This document shows, piece after piece, positions 52,571-61,623 of a DNA stretch of 64,000 nt; position 1 is the stretch's first letter; the number at the start of each line of letters is the position of its first letter. Position numbers and translations under genes: made by a program. The notes under the pieces were generated by a model. The model ran no database searches and was not told where the DNA came from. It saw only the letters and a program-made list of their open reading frames with translations. Source of the stretch: RCIO01 sp965232405 (GTDB lineage: Bacteria > Pseudomonadota > Alphaproteobacteria > Rhizobiales > Rhizobiaceae); the NCBI GenBank assembly GCA_965232405.1, contig OZ246966.1, positions 3,286,001-3,350,000 of the forward strand. Direction: 5' to 3'.

Positions 52571-54085
52571 ATGACCTCTGTCTCACAGGGCAGGCTTCAG
52601 GATCGCCATCCGCTGTCTGTCATCGACATCGGGTCGAACTCGATCCGTCTCGTCATCTATGAGGGCGTGGCGCGCTCTCCCACCGTCCTGTTCAACGAGA
52701 AGATGCTGGCAGGTCTTGGCCGTGGCATCGTGACCACCGGCAAGCTCGACCCCGATGGCGTTGCCCGCGCAATCGAGGAGTTCCGTCGCTTCCGCGCATT
52801 GTCTGAGCAGGCCGGATCGGAAGGCCTCCACGTCATTGCCACGGCGGCAGCCCGCGAGGCCGAAAACGGGCATGATTTCATTGAGCGCGCCGAGGCCATT
52901 CTCGGTACCGAAATCCAGGTTCTGACCGGCCGCGAGGAGGCGCGTTACTCTGCGCTTGGCGTGATCTGCGGTTTTCACAATGCTGATGGCATCGCCGGCG
53001 ATCTGGGCGGCGGCAGCCTTGAATTGGTCGACGTCAAGGGTGACGAAATCGGCGACGGCATCACCTTGCCACTCGGCGGCCTGCGGCTGCAGGATTCGGC
53101 CAGGAATTCGCCTGTCGAGGCTGGCCGCATCGCCCGCAAGGAGTTGAAGCGGGCCGAACTTCTGAAGGGTGGCGAGGGGCGCGTCTTCTACGCCGTCGGC
53201 GGCACATGGCGAAACCTCGCCCGTCTGCACATGCTGGCGACGGGCTACCCGCTGCACGTCATGCACAATTACGAGTTTGACGTGGAACGTTCCGCCGCGT
53301 TTTTGGCGCAGGTCGCCAAGGGCGACATCGACAAGATCAAGGGCGTCGATCGCATCTCCAAGACCCGCCGCGCATTGCTCCCATACGGTGCAGCCGTGCT
53401 TCAGGAGATCATCCGGTCGATGAAGCCTTCGAAGATCGTCGTGTCGGCGCTCGGCGTGCGCGAGGGTTACCTGTTCTCGCTTCTGGACGAGAAAAAGCGC
53501 ACCGCCGACCCCCTGATCTCGGCGGCGGAAGAACTGGCAGTGCTGCGTGCGCGGTCGGTCACCCATGCGCGCGAACTGGCCGACTGGACGGGCCAGACCC
53601 TGGCTGCCTTCGGCATCAGCGAAGCACCGGAAGAAGCGCGTTACAGGCGCGCTGCCTGCCTGCTGGCCGACATTGGCTGGCGCGCGCACCCTGACTATCG
53701 CGGCACACAGTCGCTCAGCATCCTCGCCCACGCCTCGTTCATCGGCATCGATCATCCGGGCCGTGCCTTCATCGGCCTCACCATCATGTTTCGTTACGAG
53801 GGTGTCTATGAGGATCAGGTAAGCCCCGAACTGGCCAAGCTGGCCGGCTCCGGGCTGGTGGAACGGGCGCGGTTGCTGGGCGCAATGATGCGCGTCGTTT
53901 ACCTGCTTTCGGCGGCAATGCCCGGCGTCATGCCCTTGCTCAAATGGGTCAAGCGCGAGGATGGCGGCTTCACGCTCATGATACCCAAACAACACGCGGC
54001 GCTGATGGGCGAGCGGCCCGAAAACCGTCTCGCCCAGTTGTCCAAGGTCAGCGGGCTGGATCTGAAGCTGGCCGTGGCCGACTGA
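52571..54085 (+). CDS. ppx: Exopolyphosphatase / Ppx-GppA family
   Basis: Ppx removes terminal phosphate from polyphosphate, and members may also hydrolyse pppGpp. The 504-residue protein has the actin-like ATPase-fold phosphate motifs: VIDIGSNSIRLVIYE (residues 17-31), ATAAAREAENG, LTGREEARYSALGV and GDLGGGSLELV. The C-terminal half is an HD-like helical domain (ACLLADIGWRAHPDYR). Position directly after ppk supports the polyphosphate role. It converges with the methyltransferase gene at 54093. Confidence 0.95.
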   Translation: MTSVSQGRLQDRHPLSVIDIGSNSIRLVIYEGVARSPTVLFNEKMLAGLGRGIVTTGKLDPDGVARAIEEFRRFRALSEQAGSEGLHVIATAAAREAENGHDFIERAEAILGTEIQVLTGREEARYSALGVICGFHNADGIAGDLGGGSLELVDVKGDEIGDGITLPLGGLRLQDSARNSPVEAGRIARKELKRAELLKGGEGRVFYAVGGTWRNLARLHMLATGYPLHVMHNYEFDVERSAAFLAQVAKGDIDKIKGVDRISKTRRALLPYGAAVLQEIIRSMKPSKIVVSALGVREGYLFSLLDEKKRTADPLISAAEELAVLRARSVTHARELADWTGQTLAAFGISEAPEEARYRRAACLLADIGWRAHPDYRGTQSLSILAHASFIGIDHPGRAFIGLTIMFRYEGVYEDQVSPELAKLAGSGLVERARLLGAMMRVVYLLSAAMPGVMPLLKWVKREDGGFTLMIPKQHAALMGERPENRLAQLSKVSGLDLKLAVAD

Positions 54086-54092
54086 CGCGCTG

Positions 54093-54908
54093 CTACCGCC
54101 GGGTACCGGTGACCAGCAAATATTCGCGTTTGACGTGGAGCAAGCCGTCACTGGTCATGTAGTGGCCGTGATAGTCGTCGACATCGCGGCGAAACGTTTC
54201 CAGCTCCTTCGGTCCAAGCGTCTCGGCAAGCGCCCGCACCGGTCCGAATCCGCGCACATACCAGTTCCAGATGGCGTCGACGCCGTCATAATAGTCATTG
54301 CTGGTGCCCGTCTCGAAGATGAGGTTGAACGCTCCGCCGAGCAGCTTGGTGACGTGATCGGGATCGCCCCACAGGATCGGCGACTGTGCGGGCGGCGGGT
54401 CGCCGGCATGTTTGCCGACGATGCCGAAGAATTCCGTCACGCTGCCGCCCGGCGTCCATGTTGCCAGCACCAGACGGCCGCCTGCCTTGCACACCCGCGC
54501 AAGCTCGTCCGCCGCCGCCTGATGGTTGGCCGCGAACATGACGCCGAAAGTGGAGATCACCCGGTCGAAGTGGCTGTCTTCAAAGGGCAATCGCTCGGCA
54601 TCGGCACGCTGGAAGGTGAGTGAAAGATCGGACGGCGTCAGCTCTGTTGCCGCCGCGAGCAACTCCTCCGAAATGTCGATGCCGGTCACGGCGGCGCCGC
54701 TGCGTGCCGCGTTGCGAGCCGACCAGCCGGTTCCTGTTGCCACATCGAGAATCCGTTCGCCGGCCTGTGGCGCCAGCCTTTTCGCCGCATGCGCCAGCGC
54801 GTCGGAGATGGCAAAGCTCACATCGTCATAATGCCGCCCGCCAAGCCCCCACATCCTTGCAGGAGCCTGATGATGCGGCTGGATGGACTGATCGCTGGTT
54901 CCGTGCAT
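54093..54908 (-). CDS. Class I SAM-dependent methyltransferase
   Basis: This 271-residue protein has motif I RILDVATGTGWSARNAA, the acidic loop GIDISEELL, the post-I and II region RADAERLPFEDSHFDRV and FGVMFAANHQAAADELARV, typical of small-molecule methyltransferases of the UbiE/arsenite type. The C-terminal part is a substrate domain of about 110 residues. The substrate is unknown. It is divergent from the HxlR regulator at 55062 with 153 bases between starts; such pairs are often regulator and target. Confidence 0.87.
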   Translation of the reverse strand: MHGTSDQSIQPHHQAPARMWGLGGRHYDDVSFAISDALAHAAKRLAPQAGERILDVATGTGWSARNAARSGAAVTGIDISEELLAAATELTPSDLSLTFQRADAERLPFEDSHFDRVISTFGVMFAANHQAAADELARVCKAGGRLVLATWTPGGSVTEFFGIVGKHAGDPPPAQSPILWGDPDHVTKLLGGAFNLIFETGTSNDYYDGVDAIWNWYVRGFGPVRALAETLGPKELETFRRDVDDYHGHYMTSDGLLHVKREYLLVTGTRR

Positions 54909-55061
54909 GGAATTTCCTCCTCAAGTTCTGTCGGATCGAAACCTGGTGAGGCGGAGCGAACCACAGGGCGCGTGAGCGAAAACAGTCCACAAAGTGTAGT
55001 ATCGGCCGCGCGCGTCGCGCGTTACCTTGTTGCCCGAACGGATCGACCCTGGAGATATGCC

Positions 55062-55772
55062 ATGAAAGGCTATGGCCAGTTCTGCCCCATCGCCAAGGCT
55101 GCTGAAGTGTTCTGCCAACGCTGGACTGCGCTGATCCTGCGCGATCTGGCAACCGGCGCGACGCGGTTCTCGCAACTGCAACGCGGTGTGCCGCTGGCGT
55201 CGCCCACGCTGCTGTCGCGCCGTTTGAAGGAACTGGAAGCCGAAGGCATTGTCGAGCGCCGGCGTTCACAAAGCGGGCGCGGCTGGACCTACCATCTCAC
55301 GCCGGCCGGCGAGGAGTTCGTGCCGATCGTTATGGCCCTCGGCACATGGGGACAGCGCTGGACGCGCCGCGAGCTTGCCGAGTACGAGATCAATCTCGAC
55401 CTGTTCCTGTGGGCGATGGAAAACACCGTCGATCCGGCGGCCTTCGGCGAGCGGCGCACCGTTGTCGAACTGGTGCTGGATGATCAGCCAGCCCACAAGA
55501 GCCGCTGGTGGTTCATCAACGAAAACGGCGCCTGCGAAATGTGCGTCAAGGAGCCGGGTTTCGAGATCGATCTCTACGTGATGTCGAACCTGCCGGACAT
55601 GATCCGTGTCTGGCGCGGCGATACCACGCTCGGTTCGATCGTCAGCACCGGTCGCCCCGAAACGCATGGCCGCAGCGCTGTGGTGAAGGCGTTCCCGAAA
55701 TGGTTGAGCGTGAGTGCGCTGGCGCATGTCCCGCCTGCGCGCGGTGGAACGCTGCGCGAAGCGGCGGAGTAG
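55062..55772 (+). CDS. HxlR-family regulator with extra C-terminal domain
   Basis: HxlR regulators are winged-helix proteins that often sense electrophiles or redox state. From ATG 55062 (GGAG upstream) the protein has 236 residues, twice the usual 110-120. The N-terminal half is the HxlR domain: QFCPIAKAAEVFCQRWTALI with a Cys at the usual sensing site, then FSQLQRGVPLASPTLLSRRLKEL. Residues 120-236 form an additional domain (RRTVVELVLDDQPAHKSRWWFINENG...VSNLPDMIRVWRGD-like) resembling a sterol-carrier or ligand-binding fold, which is uncertain. It faces the methyltransferase gene. Confidence 0.85.
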   Translation: MKGYGQFCPIAKAAEVFCQRWTALILRDLATGATRFSQLQRGVPLASPTLLSRRLKELEAEGIVERRRSQSGRGWTYHLTPAGEEFVPIVMALGTWGQRWTRRELAEYEINLDLFLWAMENTVDPAAFGERRTVVELVLDDQPAHKSRWWFINENGACEMCVKEPGFEIDLYVMSNLPDMIRVWRGDTTLGSIVSTGRPETHGRSAVVKAFPKWLSVSALAHVPPARGGTLREAAE

Positions 55773-55797
55773 GGGAACGCGCCAGCAGTTTCGGCGC

Positions 55798-56568
55798 TCA
55801 GCGCGCCGCGCGCCACTCCCGCACGGCCTCGCCGAATGTCTCAAACAGCGCCCGATTGATCGGGTTGGTCTGCGGGTCGTATTCGGCGTGCCACTGGACG
55901 CCGAGCGCAAAGCCCTTCGCGCCTTCGATGCGGATCGCCTCGATGGTGGAATCCTCGGCCGTCCCTTCCACGAGAACCCGCTTTCCGGGTTCAAGAATGC
56001 CCTGTCCGTGCAGCGAGTTCACACGGATAGTTTCCTTGCCGAAAATGCCCGCAAACACGCCGCCGGGCGTCAGCCTCACATCGTGCCGGTCGGCGAATAT
56101 CACCTCGACATCGGGGTGGATTTCGCCGTTTTCGAGCCGCGGCATGCGGTGATTCATGCGGCCCGGAATTTCACGGATTTCGGGGTGCAGCGTGCCGCCA
56201 TAGGCGACATTCATCTCCTGAAAACCCCGGCAGATGCCGAACACCGGCACGCCTTCCGCGACGCATGCCTCGATGAGCGGCAGGGCGATTGCATCGCGTT
56301 CCTCGTCATAGGGTTCGTGCTTGGCGTCCGGTTTGGTGTTGAAGCGGCTGGGATGCACATTCGCCCGCGCGCCGGTCAAAACGACGCCGTCCACCGTGTT
56401 CAGGAGATCGCGTATGTCGGTGAGTGCGGGGCTTCCGCTGAAGATCAGCGGCAACGCGCCGGTCACATCCGCCACCGCCGCCATGTTCCGTTCGCCGGCC
56501 GCCTGGACCGTAAAGCGATCCTCAATCTTGTAGCTGTTGCCGATGATCCCGACGACAGGTTTCGTCAT
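55798..56568 (-). CDS. Class I glutamine-amidotransferase-like hydrolase (PuuD type)
   Basis: This 256-residue protein starts at ATG 56568. It belongs to the gamma-glutamyl-GABA hydrolase family (peptidase C26): VVGIIGNSYKIED at the start, LTGARANVHPSRF, the nucleophile Cys113 in FGICRGFQEMN and the His-Glu pair in GVQWHAEYDPQT. It may cleave gamma-glutamyl-GABA in putrescine breakdown, but no puu genes are adjacent, so the substrate is open. It lies 46 bases after rnd on the same strand. Confidence 0.91.
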   Translation of the reverse strand: MTKPVVGIIGNSYKIEDRFTVQAAGERNMAAVADVTGALPLIFSGSPALTDIRDLLNTVDGVVLTGARANVHPSRFNTKPDAKHEPYDEERDAIALPLIEACVAEGVPVFGICRGFQEMNVAYGGTLHPEIREIPGRMNHRMPRLENGEIHPDVEVIFADRHDVRLTPGGVFAGIFGKETIRVNSLHGQGILEPGKRVLVEGTAEDSTIEAIRIEGAKGFALGVQWHAEYDPQTNPINRALFETFGEAVREWRAAR

Positions 56569-56614
56569 TGGTGGTCTTGCCCCATACCTTCCGGCCGCGC
56601 CACGCCGGTATCCC

Positions 56615-57781
56615 TTACTCCGCTGCCGCCGGCAGGTCGAACACGGCGATGCGCCGGTCCTGGAACTTGATCGCGATCTCGCCGCGCACCAGCTGCAGTG
56701 CCCGTTCACCAAACACCTCGCGCCGCCAGCCATGCAACGCCGCAACCTCGGCGTTCTCGCCGTTGGATGCGATGCGGTCGATGTCATCCGACGACGCCAG
56801 AACCTTGGGCGCCACGCCTTCCTTTTCCGCCACCAGCTTCAGAAGCACCTTCAGCAATTCAGCCGCTGCATTGGCGCCATCCGATGGCGGCTTGTGGCGC
56901 TGCGGAGCGGGCAGTTTTTCTTTCGGAATTGCAAGTGCTGCCGTCACCGCCTCCATCAGCCCGGCAGCGGCGGAAGAGCGCTCCCAGCCGCGCGGCACGG
57001 CGCGCAGCCGCCCGAGCGCTGCAATGTCGGCCGGCATCTGCTGTGCGATCTCCACCAGCGCGTCGTCCTTCAGGATGCGCCCGCGCGGCACGTTGCGCTG
57101 GCGCGCTTCCAGCTCGCGCCACGCAGCAATAGACTTGGCGATCGCCAGTTGCTGTGGCTTGGCGTTGCGCATCTTGAGCCGCTTCCACGCGTCTTCCGGA
57201 TTGGGATCGTAGGTTTCGCGCGCTGTCAGCACCTCCATTTCTTCGTTCAGCCAGTGGGCGCGGTTTTCGCGCTCCAGTTCCGCTGCGAGGTGCCGATAGA
57301 CGTCGATCAGGTGGGTCACGTCGGCCAGCGCATATTCGAGCTGCTTGTCCGACAGCGGCCTGCGTCGCCAGTCGGTGAAGCGCGACGACTTGTCGATCCG
57401 CACATTGGTGATCTTGAACACAAGCTGGTCGTAGGAGACGCTGTCGCCGAAGCCGCACACCATCGCCGCCACCTGCGTGTCAAACACCGGGTGCGGTATC
57501 AGCCCGCCACGGTGGAAGATGATCTCGATGTCCTGCCGGGCGGCATGAAACACCTTGATCACGCTTTCATCGGCCATCAGCTCGAAAAACGGCTTCAGGT
57601 CGATGTCCTTTGCAAGCGGATCGATCAGGAACGCATCGTCCGGCGATGCCATCTGGATCAGGCACAGTTCCGGCCAGAAGGTCGTCTCGCGAATGAATTC
57701 GGTATCGACGGTAACGAAACTGGATTTGCGGAGTGTTTTGACGGCCGCTTCAAGCTCGGCCTGCTTGGTGATCAACTGCAT
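56615..57781 (-). CDS. rnd: Ribonuclease D
   Basis: RNase D is a DEDD 3'-5' exonuclease trimming tRNA and other stable RNA. The 388-residue protein starts MQLITKQAELEAAV and has FVTVDTEFIRE (ExoI, residues 22-31), VFHAARQDIEII (ExoII) and YALADVTHLIDVY (ExoIII), followed by HRDC helices with ELEARQRNVPRGRILKDDALV. In many relatives rnd is close to ppk-ppx and aspS, which also holds here. It heads a pair with the PuuD-like gene. Confidence 0.96.
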   Translation of the reverse strand: MQLITKQAELEAAVKTLRKSSFVTVDTEFIRETTFWPELCLIQMASPDDAFLIDPLAKDIDLKPFFELMADESVIKVFHAARQDIEIIFHRGGLIPHPVFDTQVAAMVCGFGDSVSYDQLVFKITNVRIDKSSRFTDWRRRPLSDKQLEYALADVTHLIDVYRHLAAELERENRAHWLNEEMEVLTARETYDPNPEDAWKRLKMRNAKPQQLAIAKSIAAWRELEARQRNVPRGRILKDDALVEIAQQMPADIAALGRLRAVPRGWERSSAAAGLMEAVTAALAIPKEKLPAPQRHKPPSDGANAAAELLKVLLKLVAEKEGVAPKVLASSDDIDRIASNGENAEVAALHGWRREVFGERALQLVRGEIAIKFQDRRIAVFDLPAAAE

Positions 57782-57872
57782 GCAGTCTGTTTAGTGGGAT
57801 TTCGCCGCAGGTTGAAGCGCCCCTGCGTCGCTTTTTCCGTCGCGTTGCGTCAGGCACACAAGACGCATCGGC

Positions 57873-58634
57873 TCAACTGCTGATCAGCCCGTCCCGAACA
57901 GCCGCGATAACCGCCTGCGAGCGGCTGCTCACGTCGAGCTTGCGGTAGGCATTTTTCAGGTGGAAGCGCACCGTGTTCTCCGACACGCCCAGAATGTCGC
58001 CGATCTCGCGGTTGCTTTTCCCTTGGGCCGCCCAGTGCAGGCAATCGATCTCGCGCGAACTCAACGTCGACTTGGCGCCGTTTTCGGCAGCCTTTCCGTT
58101 GCCGTTGCCGGATTCCATGCCGTGGATGGCGTCGAGCGTGTCCATCAGATAGGAGGCGATCAGGTGGATCTGGTGGCGCGTGGCCTCGAACTGGGCCTCA
58201 ACCTTCGGCCCCTTGCCGCGCATATAGACCGTCACGCCCTTGTTGATTGATGTCGTCGACAGCGGCACCAGCCAGGCATGCCGCACGCCGAACATCTTGA
58301 GCATGAACTTCTGCCATTTCACCGAGGCGCTCGGCGGCGAGCGGTCGAGAAAGGCGACATAGTCGAACGGCACCTTGCCGCGCGCAGTTTCCGCGATCGT
58401 CGGGCACATCTGCATCCAGCCGTCGCGCACATAGTCGGTGATGACCTGCATGTCGTAGTCGCACACGACGAAATTGCCTGGCTGGTCGACATTGTTGAAC
58501 GTGTCGGTGCCGAACGAGTAGGCATCGAAGCCGTGATAGCCCATTTCGCGGATGATCGACGAGAAAAGCGCGACAGTCTCCTCGACCGTCGCGCAGTCCT
58601 GAAGACCCGCGATGAACCGCTCCACCCGCTCCAT
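57873..58634 (-). CDS. LuxR-type regulator with autoinducer-binding domain, no luxI partner in window
   Basis: The protein has about 253 residues from ATG 58634; a GTG start a few codons upstream is also possible. An N-terminal autoinducer-binding domain (FSSIIREMGYHGFDAYSFGTD; aromatic and Asp residues in the middle) is followed by a Gly/Asn-rich linker (MESGNGNGKAAENG) and a LuxR helix-turn-helix (LSSREIDCLHWAAQGKSNREI, GVSENTVRFHLKNAYRKL). It is a quorum-sensing-type regulator without a synthase gene here, so a solo unless luxI lies elsewhere. It is 98 bases downstream of the autotransporter-like gene on the same strand. Confidence 0.87.
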   Translation of the reverse strand: MERVERFIAGLQDCATVEETVALFSSIIREMGYHGFDAYSFGTDTFNNVDQPGNFVVCDYDMQVITDYVRDGWMQMCPTIAETARGKVPFDYVAFLDRSPPSASVKWQKFMLKMFGVRHAWLVPLSTTSINKGVTVYMRGKGPKVEAQFEATRHQIHLIASYLMDTLDAIHGMESGNGNGKAAENGAKSTLSSREIDCLHWAAQGKSNREIGDILGVSENTVRFHLKNAYRKLDVSSRSQAVIAAVRDGLISS

Positions 58635-58732
58635 GTCGGGCACATTACCGGCTTTGCGCGACCGTACCACTTCAAAATGACCCAGGGTTAACTTCGGTGG
58701 CGGCCTCGAAGGACGCACCAATTCTGTGGTGC

Positions 58733-61015
58733 CTACCGCCCTCCGATCGGCACCCTGAGATTGGCCGACACCGTCACCGACTGGCTGGTTCCGCCAATGC
58801 CGACATAGGCGGCGTTGATCGCAGCACTCGCTCCGCCGGTGAAGGCGAATGCCAGCCCGGTCGAGGCCGAAGCCCCGAACGTGTCGGACGAGATTGTGGC
58901 GCCGCCGGTGCCGATGAAGGGATCGAACCGTCCGAGATTGGCGAAAAGGCCGACGCCGAAACTGGGTGTCACTGTCACTCTGCCGTCACCAAGCACGAAG
59001 CCTTGTTTCGGCCCGAAGCTTGGGCCGAAGGTGAGCGTCGTTTGCGTCGAGTTCGAGCCGGCGACCGCGGTGCCGTCAGAGGCGGTGAAGGCGTCGCGCT
59101 GCACATTGACCACCGAAATGCCGAGCGCAGGGGTGATATTCCAGCCGCCGAGCGCAAAGCTGCGCGACAGTTTGGCCTGGCCGGCGAGCGAACGTCCGAA
59201 GGCAGTGCCGGTCGCACCAGAAGCAAAACTCGCATTCGCGCTTACGCCCGAATAGGCAAGGATGGTTTCCAGCAACAGCTGGTTGGCGATCCGTGCCTGC
59301 GCGAACGCCGCCACTGACCACGCGGATGCTGTCGCATTGCCGGTCGCGCCGAAGCGGTTGGAATGCGCGTAGCGCGCCGCAACACCGGCATTGAGCCAGG
59401 GCATCAGGCGGTAGCTGGCGCCTGCCGCGACCGCGGCTGTCGTGCCGCGCTGGCCAAGCCCGGTCGGATCGATATGGAAGGTCACGCTGCCATTCACCCA
59501 CATGTTGAAACGCGGGTCGCCCAGAAGCCCGTCAGGGGTGTCGGCCGCGCCATAGGCGCGTTTCAGGCTCTGTCGCGTCGAGGCCAGGTCGTAGGCGAAG
59601 GCGAACCGGTTGGCGGATGCGGCCATGGTGACCGGCATTCCGGGCTGATAGCCCAGAGCGCCCGGTATGCCCGGCATCTGTGCTGGCGCGTGGGCGGTGG
59701 CGAGCCTCTCGGCCGCTGCACCGGCCGGTGTCATGTTGTTTGCGACCGGGAAGAAACCCGAGCCGTTCTGCGCCTGACAGGCAGCCAGCGCGGCTTCGGC
59801 CTGGTTCAGCAAAGATTGCGAGACATTAACCCGCGCCTGTGTATCCTGGACCACGGCGAAGGCCGCAGCCACCGCTTCGAACCCCCGTTCCGATTCTCCA
59901 TCTGCCCTCAATTGGTTGAGCAGCGCGCGATCGAGCGGGTCCTGTCGCGTGAGCCGGTTCAGCAGGCGCCGCCGCTCCGTTCGTGCCCTTGCACTCGCTG
60001 TGGCGGCACGCTCGGCATCGTCGAATGCGCCGCTTGCTATGATGAACTTTCTGGACGCGTCAGCTGCACGTGCGGCGGCGTTTTGCAGCGCGGCAAGGGC
60101 GATCACATGATCCCCCATATCCAGTGCCAGGCGCATCTGTGCGAGCAATACGGTTCCGTGTTCGGCCGAGCAGTTGTCGCCGCTTCCTCCCAGTGCTGCA
60201 CCGACCGCGTTTGCGCCGCCGAACCGCTCCAGACAGGGAGCCAGTTCGGCAACATTCTCCTTCATGAGCCTGCCAAGCCGGGTCATGCGGTTTCGGTCAT
60301 CCCGGTCCGTCAGAACATCCCTCAGATTTCCGTCGAGTGCGGCAATCTCGGCGAGCGCCCGCCTCAGGTCTTCGTTCAGGGAGGCGATCAGCAATCCGCA
60401 GGGAATGTTGGGAATGCCAAGCCCGTTGAAACCGAAATCCGGCACTCCGAAATCGCCGAGCAGGTTTGCGCCGGGCACGACCCCCCGCATCGCATTGTCC
60501 ACCACGCCTGCCTTCTGCGCCGCATTGCCGTCAGGTTCCGGTTCCGGATCTGGCTCCGGATCGGGGTCCGGCGTTGCGGTTCCGGTACAATCGATCCCGG
60601 CACTGACCGTGGCGACGCCACCGCCGGGAACCGAGATGACACCCTGGAAACTGATGACGCCGCTCGAGGTCGGTCCCGTATTTGGTACGGTGATCGTGAC
60701 GGTTACGCTGCGCGCGGTCGGCTCGGCAAACAGGGTCACCGATTCCCCGGCGAAAGAAATTCTCACGACGGAGCCGGCTGGCACTGTCACATGAAAGGTG
60801 ATCTTTTCGCCCGCCTCCAGCGTGTAAATGGCGCCGCCATTGAGCGTTTCATCGAAAACGCCATCCCCGGTGAAGGAGAAGGTCTGCCCTTTCAGCGCCG
60901 TGCAACTGGCGGAAATGGCATGCGCAGCGGAGGTGCTGGCGACGATCGAACACAAGACAAGAAAAAGGCTCGCAAAAAGCCTACGCGCCGTCGCCGGCAC
61001 TCCCGCAATACGCAT
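58733..61015 (-). CDS. Large exported outer-membrane barrel protein, autotransporter-like
   Basis: This 760-residue protein starts at ATG 61015 (GGGAGAT upstream). A long signal peptide (to about residue 37) is followed by a beta-sandwich-like domain of about 110 residues with Cys at both ends (SCTALKG...GIDC), a repeated Pro-Asp-Glu linker (PDPDPEPDPEPEP), an Ala-rich helical region of about 270 residues with coiled-coil character (RRRLLNRLTRQDPLDRALL), a Pro-rich linker, and a C-terminal barrel of about 270 residues with alternating aromatic strands (FAYDLASTRQSLKRAYG..., VSANLRVPIGG). The end is not Phe. Secretion of the N-terminal part as an adhesin or receptor is an inference. Confidence 0.82.
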   Translation of the reverse strand: MRIAGVPATARRLFASLFLVLCSIVASTSAAHAISASCTALKGQTFSFTGDGVFDETLNGGAIYTLEAGEKITFHVTVPAGSVVRISFAGESVTLFAEPTARSVTVTITVPNTGPTSSGVISFQGVISVPGGGVATVSAGIDCTGTATPDPDPEPDPEPEPDGNAAQKAGVVDNAMRGVVPGANLLGDFGVPDFGFNGLGIPNIPCGLLIASLNEDLRRALAEIAALDGNLRDVLTDRDDRNRMTRLGRLMKENVAELAPCLERFGGANAVGAALGGSGDNCSAEHGTVLLAQMRLALDMGDHVIALAALQNAAARAADASRKFIIASGAFDDAERAATASARARTERRRLLNRLTRQDPLDRALLNQLRADGESERGFEAVAAAFAVVQDTQARVNVSQSLLNQAEAALAACQAQNGSGFFPVANNMTPAGAAAERLATAHAPAQMPGIPGALGYQPGMPVTMAASANRFAFAYDLASTRQSLKRAYGAADTPDGLLGDPRFNMWVNGSVTFHIDPTGLGQRGTTAAVAAGASYRLMPWLNAGVAARYAHSNRFGATGNATASAWSVAAFAQARIANQLLLETILAYSGVSANASFASGATGTAFGRSLAGQAKLSRSFALGGWNITPALGISVVNVQRDAFTASDGTAVAGSNSTQTTLTFGPSFGPKQGFVLGDGRVTVTPSFGVGLFANLGRFDPFIGTGGATISSDTFGASASTGLAFAFTGGASAAINAAYVGIGGTSQSVTVSANLRVPIGGR

Positions 61016-61230
61016 GACATCTCCCAAACTGCGCCGTCCGTATTCGGCTCGGCGGACCCGTCCTTACGTCAGGGAAATTCGCGTGGCTGGCGGGATGGCA
61101 CCACTACCCGTTCGGGTGGGGTTGGGCGCAAACAGGCAGGCCGCAGCAGGCTTGCGCATGGCCGAAAAGCAGCAACGTCGGCGGAAAGGTTCCGCCGGCG
61201 TCGTCAGTGGATTGAACCGAATCTGGTCGC

Positions 61231-61533
61231 CTATTCGGCGCTGACCGAACCCTTCATGGAGGGATGAACGAGGCATTTGTAGTCATGCGTGCCTGCCGCC
61301 ACCGTCACGATCGCGCTCTGGCCCTTGTTCAACCGGCCGGTGTCGAAGCTGCCGTCGTTGGCAGTCGCCGTATGCGGCGCGGCGTCGGCATTGGTGAAGG
61401 TGATGGTGTCGCCCGCAGCCACTGAAAGTGTCGCGGGGCTGAACTTCATGCCCTTGATTTCGACTGCGTGGTCGGCCGCGAAGGCTGCCGTGGCGGCAAA
61501 GGCGAAGAACACTGTGATGATGAACTGGCGCAA
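61231..61533 (-). CDS. Periplasmic type-1 copper protein (cupredoxin)
   Basis: This small electron-transfer or copper-handling protein of about 100 residues starts at TTG 61533, which has GGGAG 8 bases upstream; GTG 61548 would add five residues. The signal peptide ends AFA|AD. The copper ligands of amicyanin/plastocyanin-like proteins are all visible: His in APHTAT, then Cys, His and Met in YKCLVHPSMKG. IKGMKFSPATLSVAAGDTITFTN is the conserved first sheet. Its partner enzyme is not in the window. Confidence 0.92.
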   Translation of the reverse strand: MRQFIITVFFAFAATAAFAADHAVEIKGMKFSPATLSVAAGDTITFTNADAAPHTATANDGSFDTGRLNKGQSAIVTVAAGTHDYKCLVHPSMKGSVSAE

Positions 61534-61623
61534 ATTCCTGTCTCCCACTTTGGTTGGATGCGCTTTATGTGTCCCGATTGCCGTTGCGGCACCTACACGT
61601 CGGGGTAGGTTATCAGCCTGCCT

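Noticed and set aside
54789..55061. N-terminal extension of the HxlR regulator
   Set aside because: The frame is open, but it overlaps the divergent methyltransferase gene, and a GGAG site precedes ATG 55062.
59363..61267. 634-codon open frame antisense to the autotransporter-like gene
   Set aside because: It lacks any recognisable domain and crosses two real genes; the opposite strand has a signal peptide and barrel.
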